Below are positions 34,381 to 42,340 of a stretch of 64,000 nt of DNA, piece after piece. Each line of letters starts with the position of its first letter. Position 1 is the first letter of the stretch. The notes beneath the pieces were generated by a model. That model was given only the letters and a program-made list of their open reading frames with translations. It ran no database searches and had not been told where the DNA came from. A program made the translations under genes and the position numbers. The stretch comes from Bacillus_P idriensis_A (GTDB lineage: Bacteria; Bacillota; Bacilli; Bacillales; Bacillaceae), in assembly GCF_050483325.1 (NCBI RefSeq), contig NZ_JBCMYF010000032.1, positions 213,056 through 277,055 on the forward strand, written 5' to 3'.

Positions 34381-35680
34381 TTATTACTTCTTTGCGTCCT
34401 ACTGAAACATAAGTCATCCATTCAGGAATATCTCTCAGCGGATAGATGTTTCTTCCATCAATTAAGATAGGTGTGTTCATTTTTTCCTGATAGAAGTTCA
34501 TAGGAAACGTTCGAACTTCATCCCACTCCGTCACAATAAATGCCGCATCTGCATCCGTGATTGCTTCAGCAATAGTACTGCAATATGTAATCGATTCCTT
34601 TAACACTTTTCGTGCTTCATTCAGTGCGATAGGATCGTATCCAGTAACGAGTGCACCTTCCGCAACCAAATTCTTCGCAATAACAAGCGAAGCAGCTTCT
34701 CTGACATCATCTGTATTAGGTTTGAAGGCTAAGCCGAGAAGAGCAACTTTTTTCCCTTCAAGAGAACCCAAATGCTTTTTCGCAGACTCGATTAATTTTA
34801 ACGGCTGCCGGTTGTTTACGGTGATGACCGAATTCAGCAGATCGAATTTATGCTGCACGTTGCCGGCTAATTGAACTAATGCCTTTGTATCTTTCGGAAA
34901 ACAGGAGCCGCCATATCCGATACCTGCTTTTAAAAATTGCGAACCGATTCTTTCGTCTTTCCCGATGCCTTCTGCCACATCTTCAATGTCGGCGCCTAAT
35001 TTTTCGCAAATATTGGCGATCTCATTGATAAAGCTGATTTTCGTTGCCAAAAATGCATTCGCAGCATATTTAATCATTTCCGCACTTCTAATATCCGTCC
35101 TGACAACCGGAATTCCAAGCGGTTTGTAGATTTGTTCAAGCTTATCCCCGGCATAAACGGAACGTGCTCCAATAACGATGCGATCTCCGTGAAAAGTATC
35201 ATGGATGGCAGATCCTTCTCTCAGAAATTCAGGGTTTGATGCGACTTCTGCTTGGATGGATGGCGCCTTATACTGATGCACAATCTCAAGAATATGTTCA
35301 TTCGTGCCGACGGGAACGGTGCTTTTCACAACAATAATCACATCATTTTGAATCTGTTCGGCAATTTGCACAGCCGCCGCTTCCACATACGTCAAATCAG
35401 CAGATCCGTCTTGCTTTTCCGGCGTTCCGACAGCAATGAAAATGATTTCGCTTTCCCCATAAGCTGTGCGGGAATCGGCGGTAAAAGACAATCTTCCTGC
35501 CAGGACATTTTTCTTCATTAAGTCCTCTAGCCCAGGTTCATAAATAGGAGAAACTCCATTTTTCAGAAGATCAACTTTCTTTTCATCGATATCCACACAC
35601 GTTACATGATGGCCGATCTCAGCTAAGCATACTCCCGTGACAAGCCCGACATATCCAGTTCCAGCAACTGATATTCTCAC
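34367..35680 (-). CDS. ugd: UDP-glucose 6-dehydrogenase
   Basis: 437 residues, GTG start. Rossmann motif GTGYVGLVTGVCLAEIGH, catalytic Cys260 in GYGGSCFPKDT, and C-terminal LLGLAFKPNTDDVREAAS. It oxidises UDP-glucose to UDP-glucuronate, the acidic sugar of teichuronic-type polymers (the B. subtilis counterpart is TuaD). It follows galU by 22 bases, so substrate supply and oxidation are co-transcribed. Confidence 0.95.
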   Translation of the reverse strand: MRISVAGTGYVGLVTGVCLAEIGHHVTCVDIDEKKVDLLKNGVSPIYEPGLEDLMKKNVLAGRLSFTADSRTAYGESEIIFIAVGTPEKQDGSADLTYVEAAAVQIAEQIQNDVIIVVKSTVPVGTNEHILEIVHQYKAPSIQAEVASNPEFLREGSAIHDTFHGDRIVIGARSVYAGDKLEQIYKPLGIPVVRTDIRSAEMIKYAANAFLATKISFINEIANICEKLGADIEDVAEGIGKDERIGSQFLKAGIGYGGSCFPKDTKALVQLAGNVQHKFDLLNSVITVNNRQPLKLIESAKKHLGSLEGKKVALLGLAFKPNTDDVREAASLVIAKNLVAEGALVTGYDPIALNEARKVLKESITYCSTIAEAITDADAAFIVTEWDEVRTFPMNFYQEKMNTPILIDGRNIYPLRDIPEWMTYVSVGRKEVIKGRS

Positions 35681-35702
35681 TGAGTAATCCCCTGACCTTT
35701 CT

Positions 35703-36581
35703 CTATCCGTTTGAAACTTTATTTTTTATATACTGTAGAATATCTTCTCTCAGCTCGCTGTTATCCATGGCAAAATCAATTGTCGCCTGAATAAAGCCAA
35801 GCTTGTCTCCGACATCATATCTTTTGCCGCTAAAATGAAAAGCCGTTACTTCTTCTTGATGGGCAAGTTCTTTTAGAGCATCTGTTAATTGAATTTCTCC
35901 GCCTGAACCCGGCTTAAGATTTGCGAGAATGTCAAAAATCTCCGGACGCAGGATATACCGTCCTAAAATTGCCGTATTGGAAGGTGCATCTTCCCGCTTT
36001 GGTTTTTCGACTAAATCTTTGACTTTATAAACATTTTCAGCCATTTTTTCATTTTCATTGTAGCTGACGATCCCATACTTCGAAACATCTTCAGACTTTA
36101 CATTTTGTACACCGATCACTGTGCTTTGAAATTGATCATAAACATCAATTAATTGCTTTAAGCAAGGAACCTCAGATTGAACAATGTCATCACCAAGCAT
36201 AACAGCGAAGGGTTCATTGCCTATGAATCTTCTGGCGCAATAAATCGCATGCCCGAGACCAAGCGGCTCTTTTTGACGGATATAATGAATATTGGCAAGC
36301 TCCGAAATGCCCTGAACCTTGCTGAGCAAATCCCATTTCTCTTTTTTAATCAGCGTCTCTTCAAGCTCATAGGATTTATCAAAATGATCCTCAATCGCGC
36401 GTTTCCCCCGACCTGATACAATCAAGATGTCCTCAATTCCGGAAGCAACGGCTTCTTCGATAATATATTGAATGGTTGGTTTATCTACTATAGGCAGCAT
36501 TTCTTTAGGCTGCGCCTTCGTAGCAGGCAAAAACCTTGTACCCAAACCCGCAGCCGGTATGATCGCTTTCTTCACATGCAT
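35703..36581 (-). CDS. galU: UTP-glucose-1-phosphate uridylyltransferase
   Basis: 292 residues (B. subtilis GtaB: 292). Nucleotide-binding start AIIPAAGLGTRFLPATKAQPKEMLPI, IVDKPTIQYIIEEAV, and LGDDIVQSEVPCL. It makes UDP-glucose from UTP and glucose-1-phosphate for Ugd, for glucosylation of wall polymers and for glycolipid anchors. B. subtilis gtaB occupies a similar place near lytR-mnaA. Confidence 0.96.
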   Translation of the reverse strand: MHVKKAIIPAAGLGTRFLPATKAQPKEMLPIVDKPTIQYIIEEAVASGIEDILIVSGRGKRAIEDHFDKSYELEETLIKKEKWDLLSKVQGISELANIHYIRQKEPLGLGHAIYCARRFIGNEPFAVMLGDDIVQSEVPCLKQLIDVYDQFQSTVIGVQNVKSEDVSKYGIVSYNENEKMAENVYKVKDLVEKPKREDAPSNTAILGRYILRPEIFDILANLKPGSGGEIQLTDALKELAHQEEVTAFHFSGKRYDVGDKLGFIQATIDFAMDNSELREDILQYIKNKVSNG

Positions 36582-36680
36582 GTCTCTACCCCCTGGTTAT
36601 GTCAAAAGTCTCTCTCTCTTTATATTACAACATCAATAGAGTCTATTCCTTTAACGTTTTATAAATCTTTGGTAAACAAG

Positions 36681-36796
36681 AAAAGCGGAATCACCCGTTT
36701 AGCGCAGGCAGACAGATAAGGATCCGGCTGAAAAGGCGCTTTTTACCTTTACAGAAGGATCCGTTCTGGCCGAGGAGCTGGGTGATGGAGCTAGAC
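36681..36796. repeat. Structured dispersed repeat, type B, copy 2
   Basis: Begins AAAAGCGGAATCACCC and ends GGAGCTAGAC. Compared with copy 1 at 21995, the outer stem TCGCCT/AGGCGA has become TCACCC/GGGTGA: both changed positions are compensated on the opposite arm. The central arm is GGATCCG...GGATCC instead of AATTGCCAG...CTGGCAATT, again still able to pair. Confidence 0.8.
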
Positions 36797-36801
36797 AACA
36801 C

Positions 36802-36860
36802 GAAAAGCGGAACCGACTGGGCAGACTCAGGCAGACAGATAAAGATCCGGCAGAAAAACA
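36802..36860. repeat. Truncated third copy of the type B repeat
   Basis: Directly after copy 2, GAAAAGCGGAACCGACTGG and GGCAGACAGATAAAGATCCGG repeat the first half of the element; the second half is missing and the lytB-like gene terminator begins. Confidence 0.7.
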
Positions 36861-36909
36861 GAAAAAAACTGACTCCAAAATACGTCTTCCAACGTTTTCA
36901 GAGTCAGTT
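36861..36909 (-). terminator. Terminator of the amidase-lipoprotein-LytB-like operon
   Basis: AACTGACTC pairs with GAGTCAGTT and is followed by T7 on the minus strand, about ten bases after the stop codon. Confidence 0.8.
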
Positions 36910-36917
36910 TCTATTCT

Positions 36918-39152
36918 TTATTGCAAGAACCAGTTTTGCAGACTGCTGCGGGTTTGATCAGAGATGGCCCCTTTTCCGCCCAGGTAGTGAATGTGCGGGA
37001 TAAATGTCATGTGATCATAGATGTAGCTTGAGACATGCAGCGGAACGGCATCTTTTTCTACGAGAATGATAGGTGCGCGGTCGTTCGCTGCCAGCACTGA
37101 ACCAGGAAGAGCATCAATAAACTCTGTTCCTCTTGCAAAGAAGACTTTACGATTGTCCAGGTTGTATTTTTTCACGATATTTACGCTTGTTTCATAGCGG
37201 TCTTCTCCGTACACGCGGTCAACATTGCCGGCACCTACTAAAGCTTCAAGCTGAGATTGAACCTTAGCAGATACAGCTGTCTCTCCCCCGACAATCGTTA
37301 CTTTGCGGACACCGCTTCCGCTGATGTAATCTGAAACGGCTTTTGGAACAGTTTCTGCTTTTGTATAAAGAATCGGCATCTGCTCAGCTGCTGCATAGGA
37401 AGCAATGGACAAAGCATCCGGCGATTCACTGCTGTCAGAAGTAAGAAAGATTGAGCCTGAATGGCCTACTTGTTTAGCAACTGCTGCTGCCGTATCATAT
37501 CGCTCTGAGCCGCTGATGCGGTGGACATTTGCTGCGATTCCTTTCAGCTCTGCTTCCACTGAATCAGAAATCGCTGATTTTCCGCCAAGAATATAGATGT
37601 TTGCAGGGTTCAGATTCCCCAACGTTTGTTTAACAGAATCAGATAATTCATTTGGATTGGATAATAGCAATGGTGCATTGTATTTTTTGGCAAGAACGCT
37701 TCCAGTTAAAGCATCAACCGGGTTGTCTCCGCGTCCGATAAAGACCGTGCCGGCAGATGCCCATCCGTATTCCGCAATGGCTGCACTTGTGTCATAGCGG
37801 TCGTCGCCTCCAATTTCCACAATGGCTTGATCGATATAATTATCATAGTTTGTGCCGGGGTAATAGAAATTGGTAATTTCCATATAATTTTGCTTTTGAT
37901 CGGACATGGCTTTAGCGCCGTATTGGCTCATTCCGACTCCATGGCCAAAGCCGCGGCCGTTAAACGTGTAGACACCTTTTTCAAATGTCAGGGAATCAAT
38001 TAAATGACTTTTGAATTCTGCCGCGCCAAACATAGAACGCAGGGTAGAGATGTTTACGTTTGTACCTTCTTTTACGGCTGTTTCAAGCTTGCCGTCTTTC
38101 ATCTGATAGGTGCCATTTGCATTTTTGACATAAAATTCAATGCGGTAGCTGCCTGTTTTTCTGCGATCTCCGCTTGTTTTTTCATTAGAAACAACAAGCT
38201 TTGATACTTTTACAATTTTAAGGTCTTTGCCCGTGTAATTTTTATCTGTTTTAAGCCATGTCTTGAGATTGTTTGCATACTTCTCGTCTTTTTCCTTAAC
38301 AGTCCCCCACCAATTTGCAGGCTTCGTTAAATCAAGAAGAGCAGGATCCAGCTGATTTTCATTCACGCTGATTTTCCAGGGTGTTCTAGGATCATATGGA
38401 TCATTTTTTGCAGGGAAATAAGACAGCGGCGTTCCGCTTGTCCATACATTTGCATTATTTTCTGTTTTACCGCCGTTGCTTGAGCTGTAAAGAGCATCAA
38501 TCAAGCTGCCATCCATTTTCAAAACTTGGCCTTTTGTGCGATTTACCGCTTCATTCGTATTTTTATATAGGGATGATGTCCAGATATACCCATCATATTT
38601 TTGAAAGCTAACCGTATCATCAATAGTTTGGTTTATTCTTTTTAACGCGTACGTTCTTGCTGTAACAGTTTGAGCTTTCAATGCCTCAACAGACCAGCTT
38701 GCAGGCATTTCCCCAGGTACGACGCCTTTTAAATAATCTTCAAGAGGAAGCTCATTTTCCGGACGGACGTACTGACTGTTTTCAACCTTGAATTTCATTG
38801 TGCCTAAATAAGATCGGCCATTGATTTTTATATAATTTTCTGTGCCGTATTTTGCAGGCATAAACGCTGCAGAACTGTTCAGCGTTTTATTCTTGACGCT
38901 GCCATTATACAAGACCAGCCTGCCGCTTTCATTTTTGACTTTATAGGTATGGCCGTTTTTTAATTTGAAATCATTTTCTCCGGCCAAATAGTATTCGCCT
39001 TCAACTTGAACCGTCACTTCTTTAGCATTGCCGACATAGTGTTTGAGATTAACAGACACTTCTGAAGGATTACTATTAGCAGCAAACGTATTTTCTTCCG
39101 CAAACAAAAAGAATAGAGTTAACGCAACAATTGACATAAAAGCCTTATTCAA
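36918..39152 (-). CDS. lytB: LytB-like SpoIID-domain protein with three CWB2 repeats
   Basis: 744 residues, TTG start with GGAGGA upstream. Signal peptide about 1-25. Residues about 125-450 form the SpoIID/LytB domain (PGEMPASWSVEALKAQTVTA; ALYSSSNGGKTE; GRGFGHGVGMSQYGAKAM). In B. subtilis LytB enhances the amidase LytC, and SpoIID-type proteins can act as lytic transglycosylases on denuded glycan. Three CWB2 repeats (about 458-744) follow, each with R(Y)-D-T-(A/S) and an ILGGK/IVGGE-like turn. It is the third gene after a LytC-like amidase and a lipoprotein, mirroring lytABC content in different order. Confidence 0.92.
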   Translation of the reverse strand: MNKAFMSIVALTLFFLFAEENTFAANSNPSEVSVNLKHYVGNAKEVTVQVEGEYYLAGENDFKLKNGHTYKVKNESGRLVLYNGSVKNKTLNSSAAFMPAKYGTENYIKINGRSYLGTMKFKVENSQYVRPENELPLEDYLKGVVPGEMPASWSVEALKAQTVTARTYALKRINQTIDDTVSFQKYDGYIWTSSLYKNTNEAVNRTKGQVLKMDGSLIDALYSSSNGGKTENNANVWTSGTPLSYFPAKNDPYDPRTPWKISVNENQLDPALLDLTKPANWWGTVKEKDEKYANNLKTWLKTDKNYTGKDLKIVKVSKLVVSNEKTSGDRRKTGSYRIEFYVKNANGTYQMKDGKLETAVKEGTNVNISTLRSMFGAAEFKSHLIDSLTFEKGVYTFNGRGFGHGVGMSQYGAKAMSDQKQNYMEITNFYYPGTNYDNYIDQAIVEIGGDDRYDTSAAIAEYGWASAGTVFIGRGDNPVDALTGSVLAKKYNAPLLLSNPNELSDSVKQTLGNLNPANIYILGGKSAISDSVEAELKGIAANVHRISGSERYDTAAAVAKQVGHSGSIFLTSDSSESPDALSIASYAAAEQMPILYTKAETVPKAVSDYISGSGVRKVTIVGGETAVSAKVQSQLEALVGAGNVDRVYGEDRYETSVNIVKKYNLDNRKVFFARGTEFIDALPGSVLAANDRAPIILVEKDAVPLHVSSYIYDHMTFIPHIHYLGGKGAISDQTRSSLQNWFLQ

Positions 39153-39200
39153 AAGTAGTTCCTCCGCTATGTTAGATTGAGAGCTTCTAGCATTAGCAGT

Positions 39201-39974
39201 TTATTCCACAGAAGATAAACTTGACTCACCTTTATACCCATTTTCACCGGTAAGTTCAAAATTTTCTTTTACTAGTCCGAGATTAGGAGCGTAATATCTT
39301 GTAAAAATGGTTTCCTCGCCTACTACTTCATTTGATATTTTCTGAATGACGAAAACATTCTTCTGTTTTCCGTAAGGCGTTTCGACAACTGCTGATTTTT
39401 CTAATAGTTTCCAATCAGCTCCGCTTCCGAGCAGCTTTTCATTCATATTCGGCTCAAATGAGTCCAGTATACTCAAACTATGATCCTGCAGTTCACGATC
39501 CTCATACACTAAGGTAATTTCAGAGTCTGTCCATTTAAAGATCTGAGTGGTGGTTGAATCACCCAATGTCAGAGCAATTTGGACATATTCTTTATTAGCT
39601 GCTGTCACATTTTCTGTGAGTAATACGGCTCCGCCTTCTTTAAATTGTTTTTTTGCTCCCGTCTCAGGACGATAGTCCAAATATGGACCTGCCGTACTTT
39701 GTTCACTCTCCTTTTTTTTATCGGTATTTTCTGGAGATTTTTTAGGCTTTTCCTTATTTTCTTCTGAACTTGCTTCCGGTTCACTTGCTTCATTTTGATT
39801 CTTTTCTTGCTCTTTAGCCGGTTCCTCTTCAGCAGGAGGCTCTGCAGCTTCTTCTTTTTCAGCAGGCTCAGTTGCAGAAGGATTCTCTTCTTGTTTGCCC
39901 GCTTCTTCATCATTTGCTGCACATCCTGATAAAAAGAGAAGAATCAGAGAGAAAATAGTCAGCATTTTTTTCAT
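39201..39974 (-). CDS. LytA-like lipoprotein between amidase and LytB-like genes
   Basis: 257 residues from ATG 39974 (AAGGGTG upstream). The signal peptide ends in the lipobox LFLSGC, so it is a lipoprotein. Residues 25-110 are a very acidic, Glu/Pro/Lys-rich low-complexity linker; a globular domain of about 140 residues follows, with GPYLDYRPETGAKKQFKEGG and ending YKGESSLSS. B. subtilis LytA is also an acidic lipoprotein in the lytABC operon but only about 100 residues, so equivalence is by position and type, not by clear homology. It may assist export or control of the two wall hydrolase partners. Confidence 0.75.
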   Translation of the reverse strand: MKKMLTIFSLILLFLSGCAANDEEAGKQEENPSATEPAEKEEAAEPPAEEEPAKEQEKNQNEASEPEASSEENKEKPKKSPENTDKKKESEQSTAGPYLDYRPETGAKKQFKEGGAVLLTENVTAANKEYVQIALTLGDSTTTQIFKWTDSEITLVYEDRELQDHSLSILDSFEPNMNEKLLGSGADWKLLEKSAVVETPYGKQKNVFVIQKISNEVVGEETIFTRYYAPNLGLVKENFELTGENGYKGESSLSSVE

Positions 39975-40034
39975 GATTATCACCCTTAACTTAAGAAAGA
40001 TTCGGGCGAGTAGTGCGCCCGAATCCATCCTGAA

Positions 40035-42146
40035 TTATCTTACTCTGTTAAAAATCTCACCGGTTATCGCATCAGGAACAGCTCCGCCGATCAGCGTCAC
40101 TTCTTTCATATGATGTTTGCCGCCATACTCCATGATGTAGGTTTCGAGAGATTTATTAAACGTTGAACCTGTCAGAATCAGCGGTGCCTTTGTCACTAGA
40201 GATAATGGCGCTGCCGCTAATGCATCAGGGAAATTGGCCCCTGTTGAGACTAGAATCGAATCTGAGTTTAGATATGGATCAAAACGCCAAAGTACTTTTG
40301 CAAGTGTCTCGTAGCGGTCTTTGCCAGCTAAGCGTGCATAGCTTGATGGAGCTGCGTTCTTCACCTGTGCATCAATATTAGAAGTGAGAACGCCATTTCC
40401 TCCAAGAATCAGTGCCTGCTTGCCTTTAAGCTTCAGTCTTGCTTCACTTGATAGACTGTTTGTATCAGAGAGCATAATCGCCCAGTTTTTCTGAGCAGCA
40501 ATAGGCGCTGCGCCGAGAGCATCTGGATAGTTGCGTCCCGATGTGACAAAGTAGCCGTCAACGTTTCCGATTTGATTCAAAATAACCTGGTTTGTTTTAT
40601 ATCGATCGGCTCCGCTGATTCTTTCAACTGTTAATTTCATTGATTGAAGCTGTGTTGCGATGCCTTTTGAAACGGCACCTTCACCGCCGATAATAATTGC
40701 TTTTTTTGCTTTTAAACGGGTAATTTCATTTGTTATGTAAGAATCCATTCCATTTCCTTTAACTAAAAGGATTGGCGCTGCCCCGTGCTTTCTTGATAAT
40801 GGACCTGCTGAAAGTGCATCTGCGTATCCTGTGCCTGTTGCAATGATTACGGTTTTATCCGGCTTGCTGTCTGCAAAGCCTGCAGGATACATTTTCTTTG
40901 AAACATGAATCGCTGTTTGATAACGATCTGCACCTATTAATTTTGTTAATGGGAGCTTTCTCGTTACTTTATCGTTTACGATATTAGTAAATACCACTTC
41001 GCCAGAAACTTTATTTATCACTCTCGCATTAGGAGAATACTGACCTGCAACGTAACGGGCATGCTCAAAATCAACATAGCTTGATTTCTTTGCGCCATTT
41101 ACATATAAATCGTATTTGGCCGGAAGGAAGTTCGACCAAAGTGTAAAGCCGTTGCTCTTATAAACGAGTCTCGTATTCTTGTAGCTTTTTGCAAAAGTCA
41201 TCGCTTCACTTGAAGTGTAGAACTCTCCTAATTTCCCATTCGTTCTGTGGTGCACTTCATATTTCGTGCTTGTTTTGTAGATGTCTTTTTGAGCATTCTT
41301 GTCGAACACTCTGACTGGCTTCGTTTGTTTTTTGGCAAATTGCAGAGCCTGATCCTTTGATTTCGTCGTTAATAATTTATGATTGCTGGAATCGTATACT
41401 TCATAGACTTTAAAGTAATTTACGACAGATGAGGCAATTGCCTGTGCTGCTTTATTTTGAAAATCCGATGTTTTAATGCGTGCTTCTTCTTCACGGTTCG
41501 TCATGAAGCCCATTTCTACAAGGACCGCAGGCATTTTCGCATTGCGGATGACATAGAAGCTTTGATCATCGGCAATTCCTCTGTCAATTGACCCTAGTTT
41601 AGCTAAAACAGTCGGATGGATTTCACCCGCTAAACGCTGATTATCTGCTAAGTATTTGATTTGCAGGGGATCATGAGGATATTCTTCCTTTGCGTGGTCA
41701 ACACCATTATAGTAGTAGGTTTCGTATCCTTTTACATAAGGGTTGCTTGGATGGGCATTATGGTGAATGGAAACAAATACGCTGTTGTCGTTATTTCCTT
41801 TTGCAAACTGATTGGCCTTCTGCATTCTTAGATCAAAATCACCGCCATCTGTGCTACCGTCCGCTTTTTTTAAATATGGTGCAAACTCCATATCCGTATC
41901 TCTTGTTAAGTAAACTTTAATACCGCTTGTTTTAAGGTAATCCCTTACTTTTTGCGACACAATCAGATTCGCTTTTTTCTCGCAAAAACCAGTCGTGTTT
42001 CCTGTTAATCCGCATGTACCGCTGAATTTCCCGCCATGACCCGGATCTATCACAAGGACTTTTTCCGCAAAACTTGTATTCGGGGCGAGTAAGAGCATTA
42101 AAAATAGAAAGATGCCCAGTGCCCATGACCTGCTGCTTTTCATCAT
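40035..42146 (-). CDS. lytC: LytC-like N-acetylmuramoyl-L-alanine amidase with three CWB2 repeats
   Basis: 703 residues: signal peptide 1-27, Amidase_3 domain directly after it (VLVIDPGHGGKFSGTCG, His36; Glu in FCEKKANLI; SIHHNAHPS; VLVEMGF), a middle region (about 245-405) with SPOR-like repeats, and three CWB2 repeats at the C-terminus (LPLTKLIGADRYQTAIHVSK onward). B. subtilis LytC has the reverse arrangement, CWB2 first and amidase last, so the domains have been swapped. It is the first gene of the operon and has an extended -10 promoter. Confidence 0.92.
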   Translation of the reverse strand: MMKSSRSWALGIFLFLMLLLAPNTSFAEKVLVIDPGHGGKFSGTCGLTGNTTGFCEKKANLIVSQKVRDYLKTSGIKVYLTRDTDMEFAPYLKKADGSTDGGDFDLRMQKANQFAKGNNDNSVFVSIHHNAHPSNPYVKGYETYYYNGVDHAKEEYPHDPLQIKYLADNQRLAGEIHPTVLAKLGSIDRGIADDQSFYVIRNAKMPAVLVEMGFMTNREEEARIKTSDFQNKAAQAIASSVVNYFKVYEVYDSSNHKLLTTKSKDQALQFAKKQTKPVRVFDKNAQKDIYKTSTKYEVHHRTNGKLGEFYTSSEAMTFAKSYKNTRLVYKSNGFTLWSNFLPAKYDLYVNGAKKSSYVDFEHARYVAGQYSPNARVINKVSGEVVFTNIVNDKVTRKLPLTKLIGADRYQTAIHVSKKMYPAGFADSKPDKTVIIATGTGYADALSAGPLSRKHGAAPILLVKGNGMDSYITNEITRLKAKKAIIIGGEGAVSKGIATQLQSMKLTVERISGADRYKTNQVILNQIGNVDGYFVTSGRNYPDALGAAPIAAQKNWAIMLSDTNSLSSEARLKLKGKQALILGGNGVLTSNIDAQVKNAAPSSYARLAGKDRYETLAKVLWRFDPYLNSDSILVSTGANFPDALAAAPLSLVTKAPLILTGSTFNKSLETYIMEYGGKHHMKEVTLIGGAVPDAITGEIFNRVR

Positions 42147-42185
42147 TCACTCTCCTTTTTCTTCATTATTCGCTATTACTCTCCT

Positions 42186-42194
42186 ATTATAGCA
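42186..42194 (-). promoter_or_regulatory. Extended -10 promoter of the LytC-like operon
   Basis: The minus strand reads TGCTATAAT, a perfect -10 with TGN extension, about 40 bases before the start codon. No sigma-D motif is visible here, unlike B. subtilis lytABC. Confidence 0.5.
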
Positions 42195-42284
42195 CCCGTA
42201 TTCTATCAATTTTTTAAAAATATGGGTAATGAGGATAATTAGTGATTTAGACATTATCAACATATAGCACTTTTGGCAGGCAAA

Positions 42285-42318
42285 CAAAAAAAGCTGCCGG
42301 GCCTATAAGCCCAGCAGC
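42285..42318 (-). terminator. Terminator of the subtilase gene
   Basis: GCTGCtGGGC pairs with GCCCgGCAGC followed by T7 on the minus strand, about 25 bases after the stop codon. Confidence 0.88.
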
Positions 42319-42340
42319 AGGATGGTCATTAAATGTTCTA

